DNA of 24,142 nt from Candidatus Adlerbacteria bacterium (GCA_903840375.1 CAIMFR010000042.1:1-24142); one strand, 5' to 3'. Shown: positions 7,816-16,228, counted from the first letter of the stretch. The notes: generated by a model from the letters alone, not told the origin. Numbers and translations: made by a program.

Positions 7816-10385
7816 CAATCAAGATATCAAAAAATCGTCTGGATATGGGTTCTCTGCCGGTGCAGAACACACAACTTAACGCATATGGCATTACTTCTGT
7901 GACAGTAAATGCGGCGGGCAGCAGCTACGCCATCGATTTTTCACTTGGCAATCTTTACCGGATCACACTCGATCAAGCCACCTGCAACCTCAGTTCAGGG
8001 TTCACTAACCCACCGCCGAGAGGCCAATCAGGAACACTTACCGTAGCACTCAAACAGCCTGAAAATGGCAGTAGCACGGTCTCTGCGTGGCCATCATCCG
8101 TAGTGTGGTCTGCCGGCTCTGCACCAACACTATCTACAAGATCAGAAGCGGTTGATCTTTTTCAATTCACCACAATTGATGGCGGAGTAACGTGGTACGG
8201 GGTTGTTGTTTCTGCAAATTCGTATGCGAGACCAGGCAGACTCTGGGTAAGCGGGCTTAACAACCTGGGTCAACTCGGCCTCGGTGATACCACCTCTCGC
8301 ACAACATTCACACGGGTAGGAAGTCTCACCACATGGTACAGCTATGCGACCGGATATGCTCACACTGTCGTTACCCACACAGATGGAACATTGTGGACAT
8401 GGGGAAACAACAGTGTTGGACAGCTCGGCCTTGCTGATACAGCAGATCGATCATCACCAACACAAGTTGGTGCGCTTACTACATGGTGGGTTGTCGGCCA
8501 CCCTGGGGCCGCGCACACACCAGCCATCTGCACCGATGGAACATTGTGGGCATGGGGCGACAGCCCCCTTGGACAGCTCGGACTTGGCGACACCATAAGA
8601 CGTTCATCACCAACACAAGTTGGATCCTTAACCACATGGTCGAGTGTTTTCGGTACCGTTCGAAATACCCTCGCCACCGGTATAGACGGTACGCTGTGGG
8701 CGTGGGGCAGCAATAACGCCGGACAACTTGGGATGGGTGACACAGTAAGCCGTTCATCACCGGTACAGGTTGGCACACTTACTACATGGTCGGGCATTCT
8801 CGCCGGTGGCTATAACTTCTCCGCAACTACGCGTACCGACGGTACATTGTGGGCGTGGGGATATAATTCCAGCGGACAATTAGGTGTTGGCGATAAAATC
8901 CTCAGGTCATCACCCACACAGATTGGCGCACTTACTACATGGTTGACTGTTTCAGGTTCTTCCCTCAATACATTCGCAATACGCACCAACGGCACGCTCT
9001 GGGCGTGGGGAGACGACACCTTTGGACAGCTCGGCCTTGGCAGTACCACATCATATAGTTCGCCCGTTCAGGTCGGCACACTCACAACATGGTCAAGTGT
9101 CGCTGGTGGCAGCGACGCCACCGGTGATGCCGGAGTAGGTTACTTTACGACCGCGATACGTACAGATGGAACATTCTGGGTGTGGGGCGTAAACACAAAT
9201 GGACAGCTCGGACTTGGCGACACCATAAGTCGTTCATCACCAACACAGGTTGGCACAGCCAATGCATGGACTGTCGCCGGCGGAGGAGGTGCGGCCGATT
9301 CAGGAGCAATTTCATATACAATTCCCAACACCTCTCTGTGGACGTGGGGTAGCAATACCTACGGACAACTCGGACTTGGCGACACCAATCTGCGGTCTTC
9401 GCCGGTACAGATTGGAGCACTTACCACATGGTCGGCAATTTCAGGAGGATTGCTTCACTTTGTCGGACTCCGACAAGACGGCACACTATGGTCGTGGGGA
9501 CACAACGACGGAGGCCAGCTAGGTCAAGGTAATACAGCAGACTATTCAACCCCAACACAGATCGGAACATTGGTAACATGGTCAAGTATTTCTAGCAACA
9601 ACGGACATTATGATTCATCCGCCATACGCACCGACGGCACATTGTGGATATGGGGATACAACAGCAACGGCGAATGCGGGCTTGGGGATACTGCCGCACG
9701 CTTATCACCAACACAATTAGGAGCACTCACAACGTGGTCAAATATTTCTTGCGGAGACAACCATACCCACGCCATCCGCACCGACGGCACACTCTGGGCA
9801 ATGGGTGCTGCTAGCTATGGAATGCTCGGCCTAGGCGACACCGCACCACGTTCATCGCCCACACAAGTGGGGGCGCTCGCTACATGGTCGAAGGTTGCAG
9901 CCGGAGGCTGGCATTCTATTGCCATCAAAACCGACGGCACGCTCTGGGCATTGGGAGGTAGAGGCGACACTGGAGCGTCAGGCGCAGGAGGCTTATCACC
10001 TATACAACTAGGCACAGCCACCACATGGTCGAGCGTTTCGTGCGGGTATTATCACGCAGCCGCAATCCAGACTAATGGCACACTATGGTCATGGGGAGAC
10101 AGCGATACTGGAGAGTGCGGTACCGGCAACACGGGCAGGTTTACCGCACCGGTACAGGTAGGCACACTCACAACATGGACGAGTGTTTCTTGCGGATATT
10201 ACAATAATTCCGCAACACGCATTGACGGCACGATCTGGGTGTGGGGGGTAAACGGCAGCGGAGAACTCGGTCTTGGAGACACAGTCACCCGCTCATCACC
10301 CGTGCAAGTTGGAGCTATTACAACATGGTCCGGCGTTGGCGACGGCTCAGCGATTTCTGGAGCTCTTTCCTCTGTGTGGAAATAA
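7812..10385 (+). CDS. Large RCC1-repeat protein with fibre-like N-terminal domain (14 blades)
   Basis: 857 residues when started at 7812 (MTIKISKNRLDMG), which aligns with the starts of the two paralogues and overlaps the previous stop as ATGA; an earlier ATG at 7764 lies inside the preceding gene. The N-terminal domain ends at about residue 140 (TTIDGGVTWYG). From residue 144 I count 14 RCC1 units averaging 51 residues, exactly twice the number in each paralogue, so two seven-bladed propellers in tandem are likely. Unit 7 is irregular, ending GGGGAADSGAISYTIPNTS, and sits at the expected boundary between propellers. Unit 12 is short. No signal peptide, membrane span or C-terminal anchor. Several blades share long near-identical DNA, suggesting shuffling between repeats. 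Function unknown. Confidence 0.88.
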   Translation: MTIKISKNRLDMGSLPVQNTQLNAYGITSVTVNAAGSSYAIDFSLGNLYRITLDQATCNLSSGFTNPPPRGQSGTLTVALKQPENGSSTVSAWPSSVVWSAGSAPTLSTRSEAVDLFQFTTIDGGVTWYGVVVSANSYARPGRLWVSGLNNLGQLGLGDTTSRTTFTRVGSLTTWYSYATGYAHTVVTHTDGTLWTWGNNSVGQLGLADTADRSSPTQVGALTTWWVVGHPGAAHTPAICTDGTLWAWGDSPLGQLGLGDTIRRSSPTQVGSLTTWSSVFGTVRNTLATGIDGTLWAWGSNNAGQLGMGDTVSRSSPVQVGTLTTWSGILAGGYNFSATTRTDGTLWAWGYNSSGQLGVGDKILRSSPTQIGALTTWLTVSGSSLNTFAIRTNGTLWAWGDDTFGQLGLGSTTSYSSPVQVGTLTTWSSVAGGSDATGDAGVGYFTTAIRTDGTFWVWGVNTNGQLGLGDTISRSSPTQVGTANAWTVAGGGGAADSGAISYTIPNTSLWTWGSNTYGQLGLGDTNLRSSPVQIGALTTWSAISGGLLHFVGLRQDGTLWSWGHNDGGQLGQGNTADYSTPTQIGTLVTWSSISSNNGHYDSSAIRTDGTLWIWGYNSNGECGLGDTAARLSPTQLGALTTWSNISCGDNHTHAIRTDGTLWAMGAASYGMLGLGDTAPRSSPTQVGALATWSKVAAGGWHSIAIKTDGTLWALGGRGDTGASGAGGLSPIQLGTATTWSSVSCGYYHAAAIQTNGTLWSWGDSDTGECGTGNTGRFTAPVQVGTLTTWTSVSCGYYNNSATRIDGTIWVWGVNGSGELGLGDTVTRSSPVQVGAITTWSGVGDGSAISGALSSVWK

Positions 10386-10408
10386 TTAATTCCTCAGATC
10401 AGGCCCGC

Positions 10409-10460
10409 GATAATGATAATGGAATGATAATGGATGGATAATGGGATAATGATAATGGGG
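10409..10460. repeat. Short degenerate GATAATG tandem repeat
   Basis: The 52 bases after the third RCC1 gene are built from about seven overlapping copies of GATAATG with extra G or GG spacers, running directly into the GGGG of the RAYT element end. It looks like slippage-prone sequence at the edge of the mobile element; no coding or regulatory role is visible. Confidence 0.6.
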
Positions 10461-10489
10461 ACAGCCACCATTTATTTTCATTTTATGTG
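10454..10489 (+). repeat. Left end of the RAYT element
   Basis: 36 bases from AATGGGGACAG to TTTTATGTG. It pairs with 11217-11233 as terminal inverted repeat and is matched at 32 of 36 positions by the inverted solo copy at 4729-4764. A perfect extended -10 (TGC TATAAT, 10488-10496) follows directly and points into the 3' end of the transposase gene, antisense to it. Confidence 0.75.
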
Positions 10490-10510
10490 CTATAATATGC
10501 CAACCCTTGC

Positions 10511-11185
10511 TTATTTTTCCTTTTTGGGACGCCCGGGCGCACGCAACGTAGATTCCAGATGATATTTCCCAACCATTTGTTCTGCCCACAAACCTCGTCC
10601 GTATGGCATCCCTTTATTCACTGATGTGCGAATGTCTGAAATCTCATTTTCTTTTTCCGGCGTATTTATCCATGAAATATAGTCCTGCGGAAATAGCGCC
10701 GGCGATGCGTCTATAAGCGATGCCTGCTGTCCACTTCCATTTATCCGCCTCCACGAACTTCCCCACCGCCAATCTCCTGGATGAAGTGCGAGTTTCGCCC
10801 GCACCGGATTGCGTTCAACATATTTAATAAGGGTCAGAAGGTATCCTTCACTATCAACAAGAAAAGATTTATATCTTCCTTGGTATAAATGCCCGCTGCC
10901 ATTCGTTTTCGTCATAGCGTGAACTTTCCTCGTATGCGTGTTACACAGGCTGTGTAAGAAAAGAGCCAGATCGCCGTCCTTGCGAGGCTTTAAAATGAGA
11001 TGCCAATGATTCGGCATGATCGTATACGCAAGGATGCGCATGTCGGTTAGGTTTTTAGCCTCCGCTAGGAGTTTTTCAAAAAGCAGATAATCTTCTTTGG
11101 TATTAAAAATCTGCAAACGCCCGTTCGCACGGTTTATCACATGATAAATTTCTTCTCCAACATCAACTCTCGCGACTCGCGCCAT
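10511..11185 (-). CDS. REP-associated tyrosine transposase (Y1/HUH family)
   Basis: 224 residues from the ATG at 11185 (MARVARVDVG); an upstream in-frame ATG at 11293 would add 36 residues translated from the terminal repeat and is unlikely. Typical RAYT features: the GEEIYHVINRANGR start, the HUH motif H60-W61-H62 (MPNHWHLIL), GHLYQGRYKS at 98-107, and the catalytic tyrosine in KYVERNPVRAKL (Y122). A basic GRPKK end (218-222) resembles the AT-hook-like tail of some family members. The enzyme nicks and joins single-stranded DNA at REP hairpins. The frame is intact, so it may be active. It lies within its own inverted repeats, between the RCC1 block and the PBP gene. Confidence 0.92.
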   Translation of the reverse strand: MARVARVDVGEEIYHVINRANGRLQIFNTKEDYLLFEKLLAEAKNLTDMRILAYTIMPNHWHLILKPRKDGDLALFLHSLCNTHTRKVHAMTKTNGSGHLYQGRYKSFLVDSEGYLLTLIKYVERNPVRAKLALHPGDWRWGSSWRRINGSGQQASLIDASPALFPQDYISWINTPEKENEISDIRTSVNKGMPYGRGLWAEQMVGKYHLESTLRAPGRPKKEK

Positions 11186-11216
11186 GCATAAAACTATAAC
11201 ACACTTTTGTGAAATT

Positions 11217-11233
11217 AATGGTGGCTGTCCCCA
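11217..11233 (-). repeat. Right end of the RAYT element
   Basis: Seventeen bases exactly complementary to 10456-10472, starting 31 bases upstream of the transposase ATG. Outside it lies a short run of AATAACC/CAATA-type repeats (11233-11258). Confidence 0.8.
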
Positions 11234-11291
11234 ATAACCCAATAACCAATACAATAACCTCGAAGCACTGTTGTGGAACGTAAATATGCTC

Positions 11292-11330
11292 ATACTTGGT
11301 ATATAGTATAGCTACTATAATACCAAGTAT
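11292..11330 (+). promoter_or_regulatory. Long palindrome overlapping the pbp1A promoter
   Basis: Perfect 11-bp arms ATACTTGGTAT (11292-11302) and ATACCAAGTAT (11320-11330) enclose a further 6-bp stem (ATAGTA/TACTAT) around a TAGC loop, 17 bp in all with one bulged A (11319). A consensus -10, TATAAT (11316-11321), lies inside the right half, so transcription would start near 11328, about 10 bases before the ATG. A repressor bound to the palindrome would block the promoter. It could also act as a cruciform or, if transcribed from upstream, as an RNA hairpin over the start. No -35 of quality is visible. Confidence 0.6.
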
Positions 11331-11337
11331 TACTTCA

Positions 11338-13434
11338 ATGAAACATATCTTAAAAAGATCAGGGAAGCATCTCCTCACTGTACTGCTCTGGCTACTGGGC
11401 CTGCTGTTCATTGCCGTTGGGCTATTTTTCGTATGGGCGGCAACGCTCAAAGTGCCGGACATGGCAGCGATCGAGAACCAAAAGATAGAACAATCCGTCA
11501 AGTTGTACGACCGCACCGGCACAGTTGTCCTCTATGATCTGAATAAAAACACACAGCGAACCGTTGTGCCGATAAGCCAAATATCGACGAATATCCAGAA
11601 CGCGACAATATCTATTGAGGATCCGGGTTTCTATCAGAACCATGGCATAGAACTTAAGGCTATTGCACGTGCAATCTTCATCAATCTAACATCACTTAGC
11701 GCATCGCAAGGCGGTTCAACGCTCACCCAGCAGGTTGTGAAAAACACCATTCTAACAAACGACAAAACCATTACTCGCAAACTAAAAGAGTGGATATTAT
11801 CACTGAAGATAGAGCGGGTTCTCACCAAACAACAGATACTTGAGCTCTATTTCAACCAAGCACCATACGGTGGTAGCATCTATGGGGTCGAGCAAGCAAG
11901 CGAAACATTCTTCGGTATACACGCGAGTGATGTGACTATTCCGGAAGCGGCATACCTCGCGGCAGTACTCCCCGCTCCGTCATATTATTCTCCATACGGA
12001 AACCACAAAGCGGAACTTGATGCGCGAAAAAATCTTGTGCTAGACAAAATGTTTGCGTCCGGATATATCACAGCCGACCAACGTGACCAGGCAAAGAAAG
12101 TGGCCGTCACCTTCATGCCGCAGAAAACATCATCCATCACTTCGCCACACTTCGTGTTCTATGTGCAGCAATATCTCGAGAATAAATACGGCACAGATGT
12201 GCTTCAACAAAGCGGGTGGAATGTTGTGACAACTCTCGATGCAGACTTACAAACCAAAGCGGAAGAGATCGTACAAGCGCACGCAGCGACAAACCAGAGT
12301 TCTTTCAACGCGAGTAATACCGGAATGATCGCAATTGATCCAAGCAATGGACAAATATTGGTAATGGTCGGATCGCGCAACTATTTCGACACAAAAATAG
12401 ACGGCAACTTCAACATCACACTCGCATCTCGCCAACCGGGTTCCGCATTCAAACCATTCGCCTACGCGGAGGCGTTTATAAAAGGCTACACACCGGACAC
12501 CACACTCTTCGACCTGCAGACACAATTCTCAACAGCATGCAAACCGGAGGACACCACCAACGACACGCCTCCATGTTATTCACCGGTAAACTATGACGGA
12601 CTTTTCCGCGGACCAATGACACTGCGTGACGCCATCGCACAATCCATCAACATTCCTTCGATCAAAGTTCTCTACCTCGCCGGCATTTCCGACACACTCA
12701 AACTTGCCAAGGCAATGGGCGTTTCTACGCTCGGCGACCCAAACCAATACGGGCTCACACTCGTACTCGGCGGTGGCGAGGTGACTCTACTCGACATGTC
12801 GAGCGCGTACGGCATCTTTGCACAGGACGGTGTCAAACATGCGCCTGTTTCCGTTCTAAAGATCACCGACGCTGCGGGTACTGTCATCGAAGACAATACT
12901 CAATCAGCAGGCAGCCAAGTGCTTCCGCAAAGTGTCGCACAGGAAATAAACGACATTCTTTCCGACCCGGTCGCACGCGCGCCACTTGGCGAAAATGACC
13001 TCCTTAGCTTCCCCGGTCATGATGTTGCGGTAAAAACCGGTACGACGAACAACTATCGCGATGCGTGGACCATTGGCTACACACCAAATCTTGTCGTCGG
13101 CATTTGGGCCGGAAACAACAACAATACTCCAATGGTGAAAAAGGTATCCGGCTTCATCGTCGGTCCGATGTGGCACGAATTCATGCAGTACGCACTCGCC
13201 AAGTTCCCCAACCAGTCATTCTCCCGCACAGAAACCAACAACAGCACACTGAAGCCATCGCTCTGGGGTGCATGGAAACAGCCGGGCGCAGACGGTCAGA
13301 TCCACGAACTCTTATACTGGGTAGATAAAAACGATCCAACCGGCCCGCAGCCAATTGATCCAACACAAGATCCGCAGTATCTCTATTGGGACTACCCTGT
13401 TCACCGGTGGGCAGTACAAAACGGATATAAATGA
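11338..13434 (+). CDS. Class A penicillin-binding protein (PBP1A-type glycosyltransferase/transpeptidase)
   Basis: Bifunctional peptidoglycan synthase, 698 residues from the ATG at 11338. One N-terminal membrane segment (about 12-35) anchors it with the catalytic part outside. The GT51 glycosyltransferase domain has the catalytic Glu in SIEDPGFYQNHG (E94), then GGSTLTQQ (125-132) and the KIERVLTK...ILELYFN signature. The transpeptidase domain has the active serine in S369-A-F-K (SxxK), S436-I-N (SxN) and K566-T-G (KTG), so both activities look intact. The C-terminal tail after about residue 600 is Trp/Pro-rich. An earlier ATG at 11296 lies inside the palindrome and is disfavoured. It ends one base from the end of the convergent dnaN, so no terminator fits between them. 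Confidence 0.96.
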   Translation: MKHILKRSGKHLLTVLLWLLGLLFIAVGLFFVWAATLKVPDMAAIENQKIEQSVKLYDRTGTVVLYDLNKNTQRTVVPISQISTNIQNATISIEDPGFYQNHGIELKAIARAIFINLTSLSASQGGSTLTQQVVKNTILTNDKTITRKLKEWILSLKIERVLTKQQILELYFNQAPYGGSIYGVEQASETFFGIHASDVTIPEAAYLAAVLPAPSYYSPYGNHKAELDARKNLVLDKMFASGYITADQRDQAKKVAVTFMPQKTSSITSPHFVFYVQQYLENKYGTDVLQQSGWNVVTTLDADLQTKAEEIVQAHAATNQSSFNASNTGMIAIDPSNGQILVMVGSRNYFDTKIDGNFNITLASRQPGSAFKPFAYAEAFIKGYTPDTTLFDLQTQFSTACKPEDTTNDTPPCYSPVNYDGLFRGPMTLRDAIAQSINIPSIKVLYLAGISDTLKLAKAMGVSTLGDPNQYGLTLVLGGGEVTLLDMSSAYGIFAQDGVKHAPVSVLKITDAAGTVIEDNTQSAGSQVLPQSVAQEINDILSDPVARAPLGENDLLSFPGHDVAVKTGTTNNYRDAWTIGYTPNLVVGIWAGNNNNTPMVKKVSGFIVGPMWHEFMQYALAKFPNQSFSRTETNNSTLKPSLWGAWKQPGADGQIHELLYWVDKNDPTGPQPIDPTQDPQYLYWDYPVHRWAVQNGYK

Positions 13435-13435
13435 C

Positions 13436-14533
13436 CTACCGATTCATCGGCATGGCAAGGTAAAAGAATGACGTGTCTGAAGCGTCTTTAATGAGAATAG
13501 GCTTGCCTGCGCCATTGGCATGGATGCGCACACTATCCCCTGTTATCGCCTGCAAACTATCTGCAAGATAGCGACCATTGAATGACATTACCAGTGGATC
13601 ACCTGAAATGGTGGCGCGTATCGTAGAAACTTGCTCACCAACGTCTGGATTACGCGAAGTGAGAAGCACCGCCTTCTGCACCGGATCTATCGCAAGTGAT
13701 ATTTGCGAGAATTTGTCTGCAAAAACTGAAAGTGACTTGAGTGCGGTCGCCATATCTTCACGAAGGATCACAACCTCCGTGGTAAAAGCCTTCGGAACTA
13801 TCTGACGATAGTTTGGAAACGCTCCGTCTATGAGACGGCTCGTGTAATAAATACCGTCAACCTGCACAGAGATCTGATTGTCGTTGTAATAAATAACAAC
13901 ATCGCCGTTCGCAGTGTCGAGGATTCTCATCAACTCCCCCGCATTGCGTGCCGGTATCAACATTTGAGGAACATCTCCGGAGGATTTTAATGTAATGGTC
14001 TTTTCCGCCAAACGGAATGAGTCTGTAGCGACCGCAGTCAACTTTCCCGACTCGCCGAACATCAAAACACTCTGAAGTTCCGGCTTCACTGTGGAAGTAG
14101 ATGCGCAATATGCGACATTTCGCATCGCACGAGACATGTCTTTATTTTTTATCGTGAATGAACGTTCTGCGGAGACTCGCGGAAGTATTGGGAAGTCATC
14201 GTGCGGAACGGTCTTGATCGACGCTGAGGCGCGTTCTGTCTCTAACTTGAGAACTTCCCCCACCAACGACCCAGACACCGCCTTGCCGCGCACGTTGGAT
14301 AGGAATCCGGAGAATACACCGGCCGGCACAGACACGACACCCTCCTCATCAACCTTCGCTGATAGTACTATCTCCACACCACAATCGAGATTGGTCGCAC
14401 ACAAGGTGAGACGACTGCCGGATGCTGTAAGCAGAATACTGGATAACACCGGCAGATCTGCGCGGCGTTCTGTGAACCTTGCTGCCGTCGATACTGCTGC
14501 TAGGAGTTGGTCTGTGCTGGTTTCGAATTTCAT
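13436..14533 (-). CDS. dnaN: DNA polymerase III beta subunit (sliding clamp)
   Basis: 365 residues, the normal length for the three-domain beta clamp that rings DNA and tethers the polymerase. It starts MKFETSTDQLLAAV, has RADLPVLSSILL in domain 1 and ATDSFRLAEKTI in domain 2, and ends in the peptide-binding pocket sequence FFYLAMPMNR. Unlike many genes here it has a Shine-Dalgarno-like AAGGA about 7 bases before the ATG. It sits downstream of dnaA on the same strand, separated by 280 bases that contain the candidate origin. Its 3' end is one base from the 3' end of the PBP gene. Confidence 0.97.
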   Translation of the reverse strand: MKFETSTDQLLAAVSTAARFTERRADLPVLSSILLTASGSRLTLCATNLDCGVEIVLSAKVDEEGVVSVPAGVFSGFLSNVRGKAVSGSLVGEVLKLETERASASIKTVPHDDFPILPRVSAERSFTIKNKDMSRAMRNVAYCASTSTVKPELQSVLMFGESGKLTAVATDSFRLAEKTITLKSSGDVPQMLIPARNAGELMRILDTANGDVVIYYNDNQISVQVDGIYYTSRLIDGAFPNYRQIVPKAFTTEVVILREDMATALKSLSVFADKFSQISLAIDPVQKAVLLTSRNPDVGEQVSTIRATISGDPLVMSFNGRYLADSLQAITGDSVRIHANGAGKPILIKDASDTSFFYLAMPMNR

Positions 14534-14813
14534 ATCTTTTCCTTCGTATCGGGGTGTGTGTATTTCTATCTTATATTAAATACCTTATTACTACTAGTCC
14601 TGTGGAGAGCTCGAACAACTCCAGAATATCGTTATTATGTAAGGTTATTTCATCATCTGCAACTGTTGTCTATCTGTGGGTAGAGGGAGTGTGTATTTGT
14701 GGATAACGCTGTGGGCATCGTTTCCTGTCCACTTTTGGTTAGTAGTACAACTCGATATGCACACCCCTGTTCATCCACTTATCAACAGCTTTTTCCACAG
14801 GTCCATTTCACAC
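14534..14813. other. Candidate replication origin (oriC) between dnaA and dnaN
   Basis: Non-coding gap with a cluster of DnaA-box matches: TGTGGATAA at 14698-14706 (perfect, minus orientation), TTATCAACA at 14779-14787 and TTTTCCACA at 14791-14799 (one mismatch each), plus weaker sites with two mismatches at 14601-14609, 14675-14683 and 14771-14779. An AT-rich stretch lies at 14561-14597 next to dnaN. The dnaA-dnaN gap is the classic origin position. The other candidate, the dnaA-rpmH gap, shows no comparable boxes. Confidence 0.75.
14561..14609 (-). other. Candidate DNA unwinding element with DnaA-trio-like repeats
   Basis: Read on the minus strand: a degenerate DnaA box CTCTCCACA (14601-14609), three bases GGA, then CTA-GTA-GTA-ATA (14586-14597), then an AT-rich run to 14561. 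Box, short GC spacer, trinucleotides and AT-rich DNA in that order is the layout described for DnaA-trio unwinding elements. Only the first trio matches the GAT/CTA consensus exactly. Confidence 0.45.
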
Positions 14814-16154
14814 TTATTTCAACATTGTTCGTATTTGGTGGATCTCATTACTGAGCACGCTGTCGGTCAAAAGGCTGTTCTTTATTTTGTCGCATGAGTG
14901 GATGACTGTGGTGTGGTCGCGGCCGCCGAGTTTGTCGCCTATCGTCGGGAAGGATATATGGAAATCCTCGCGCAGAATATACATGGTTACTTGTCGTGGG
15001 CGCACAACCTCCTTGCGTCGTGTTTTTTCGTAGACACATGAATCTTCGATGCCGTAAAAATTAGCGACTATTTTTACAACCTCCTGTGCGGAGATGGCCT
15101 TTTTCGTTGCATTTCCCGCTCCGCGCAGCAGAGCCTTCGCATCATTTATGGTCAGAGGCTTGTTGCGCATCTCTACTTGAATGAGAAGTAGGTTGAGTGC
15201 GCCTTCAAGCTCACGCACATTTCCTTCCACAGCCTCGGCAAGGTGTGCGAGTACTTCATCTTCGAACACAACGCCGTGTGCTGCGGCCTTTGATCGAATG
15301 ATGGCAAGTCGTGAGTCGTGGTCTGGTGGTGTGACGGAAACTATCATCCCTGCGCCGAGTCGCGACTTGAGTCTGTCCTCAAGATTTTGAATGACGTTCG
15401 GATGTTGGTCTGAAGAAAAGATGAGTTGTTTGTTGCTGTCGTGCAGATAATTGAAGAGGTGGAAGAATTCTTCTTTCGTCTTCTCCATCTTTGCCAGGAA
15501 TTGTATGTCGTCCATTATTAGGATGTCATACTGGCGATATTTTTCTTTGAAACCCTGTATCTTCCCCGACTGAACGGACGAAACATAGTCCATGGAGAAC
15601 TTTTCTGACGTGACGTACTGAACTTTTCTGTCCGGCGCGTTGATACGGAAATGGTTGCCGATCGATTGTATAAGATGTGTCTTGCCGAGACCTGTCGGGC
15701 CATAGACTAGGAGTGGGTTGTAAGCGCTCCCTGGCCTTCGTATGACAGCCTGCGCTGCCGCGTGCGCGAGTTCGTTGAACGGGCCGACAATAAGTGTGTC
15801 GAGGGTGAACCTGGGATTGAGGTTTGTTTTCGAATGTACGGCCTCAAGCGGAAGTTCGGATGGTGTTGGCGGTACAAGGCGAGGCTCCCCCCCTGCTTTC
15901 TTAACACCTCTCGATATTTGATATTCTACTGAGCGAACATTTTCTGAAAGGCTTCGCAGAGAGTGGAGAATGTCTTTGTGAAATTTGTTGGAGAGCCAGT
16001 CTCGTGCGAATTGGCTCGGCACACCAAGGTACACGACGCCGTCGTCAACGCGTATGACGTGTGTGTCCTTGAACCATGTTTTGAAATTGGGTTTGGAGAT
16101 GACCATCTCCAATTCGGTCAGTGCATTATCCCAAAGTTCTTTTGTCGTGGTCAT
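14814..16154 (-). CDS. dnaA: Chromosomal replication initiator DnaA
   Basis: 446 residues with all four domains: N-terminal oligomerisation domain (1 to about 80, with the LWDNALTELE start), a short linker, the AAA+ domain with Walker A GPTGLGKTH (152-160), Walker B MDDIQF (214-219), an arginine-finger region DRLKSRLGAGM (260-270) and sensor 2 GNVREL (311-316), then the helix-turn-helix domain IV with RPRQVTMY (385-392) and the signature GGRDHTTVIHS (410-420). It binds DnaA boxes such as those just downstream and melts the origin. A good promoter ends about 25 bases upstream; no Shine-Dalgarno is visible. Divergent from rpmH across one small membrane-protein gene. Confidence 0.98.
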   Translation of the reverse strand: MTTTKELWDNALTELEMVISKPNFKTWFKDTHVIRVDDGVVYLGVPSQFARDWLSNKFHKDILHSLRSLSENVRSVEYQISRGVKKAGGEPRLVPPTPSELPLEAVHSKTNLNPRFTLDTLIVGPFNELAHAAAQAVIRRPGSAYNPLLVYGPTGLGKTHLIQSIGNHFRINAPDRKVQYVTSEKFSMDYVSSVQSGKIQGFKEKYRQYDILIMDDIQFLAKMEKTKEEFFHLFNYLHDSNKQLIFSSDQHPNVIQNLEDRLKSRLGAGMIVSVTPPDHDSRLAIIRSKAAAHGVVFEDEVLAHLAEAVEGNVRELEGALNLLLIQVEMRNKPLTINDAKALLRGAGNATKKAISAQEVVKIVANFYGIEDSCVYEKTRRKEVVRPRQVTMYILREDFHISFPTIGDKLGGRDHTTVIHSCDKIKNSLLTDSVLSNEIHQIRTMLK

Positions 16155-16178
16155 AGTAGAAGTATTGGAAGTACCGTA

Positions 16179-16207
16179 AGCATATGCGAGTCGCGCCCAT
16201 GCGTCAA
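16179..16207 (-). promoter_or_regulatory. dnaA: Promoter of dnaA
   Basis: Minus strand: -35 TTGACG (16202-16207), 17-base spacer, -10 TATGCT (16179-16184); start expected near 16172, giving a leader of about 18 bases. It shares TTGACGCATG, the spacing and the -10 with the hicB promoter. No DnaA box is seen in it. Confidence 0.65.
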
Positions 16208-16228
16208 AATTTGTCTCGCGGTTAGAAA

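Larger units (their letters stand above)
10454..11235. mobile_element. RAYT (REP-associated tyrosine transposase) element with terminal inverted repeats
   Basis: An element of about 780 bases holding one Y1 transposase gene. The ends carry a perfect 17-bp inverted repeat, TGGGGACAGCCACCATT at 10456-10472 with its complement at 11217-11233. Beyond this the two ends stay similar with gaps for roughly 30 more bases, including a promoter-like GTGnTATA box on each side. GGGGACAG-type motifs next to RAYT genes are the REP partners expected for this family. A further copy of the left end lies at 4729-4764. Confidence 0.75.

Noticed and set aside
8142..10024. Several antisense frames of 60-145 codons across the RCC1 genes
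   Set aside because: They are periodic mirror images of the RCC1 repeats with low-complexity translations and no independent start signals.
4793..10385. Regular repeats of about 150 bases, possibly a CRISPR or satellite array
   Set aside because: The repeats are in frame, diverged, and translate into RCC1 blades; there are no short identical repeats with unique spacers.
10497..10562. A 21-codon plus-strand frame just after the perfect TATAAT at 10491
   Set aside because: It overlaps the 3' end of the transposase gene in antisense and has no ribosome-binding site or recognisable product.
14479..14897. Plus-strand frames across the dnaA-dnaN gap
   Set aside because: They run through DnaA boxes and the AT-rich region, overlap dnaA or dnaN, and resemble no protein family.
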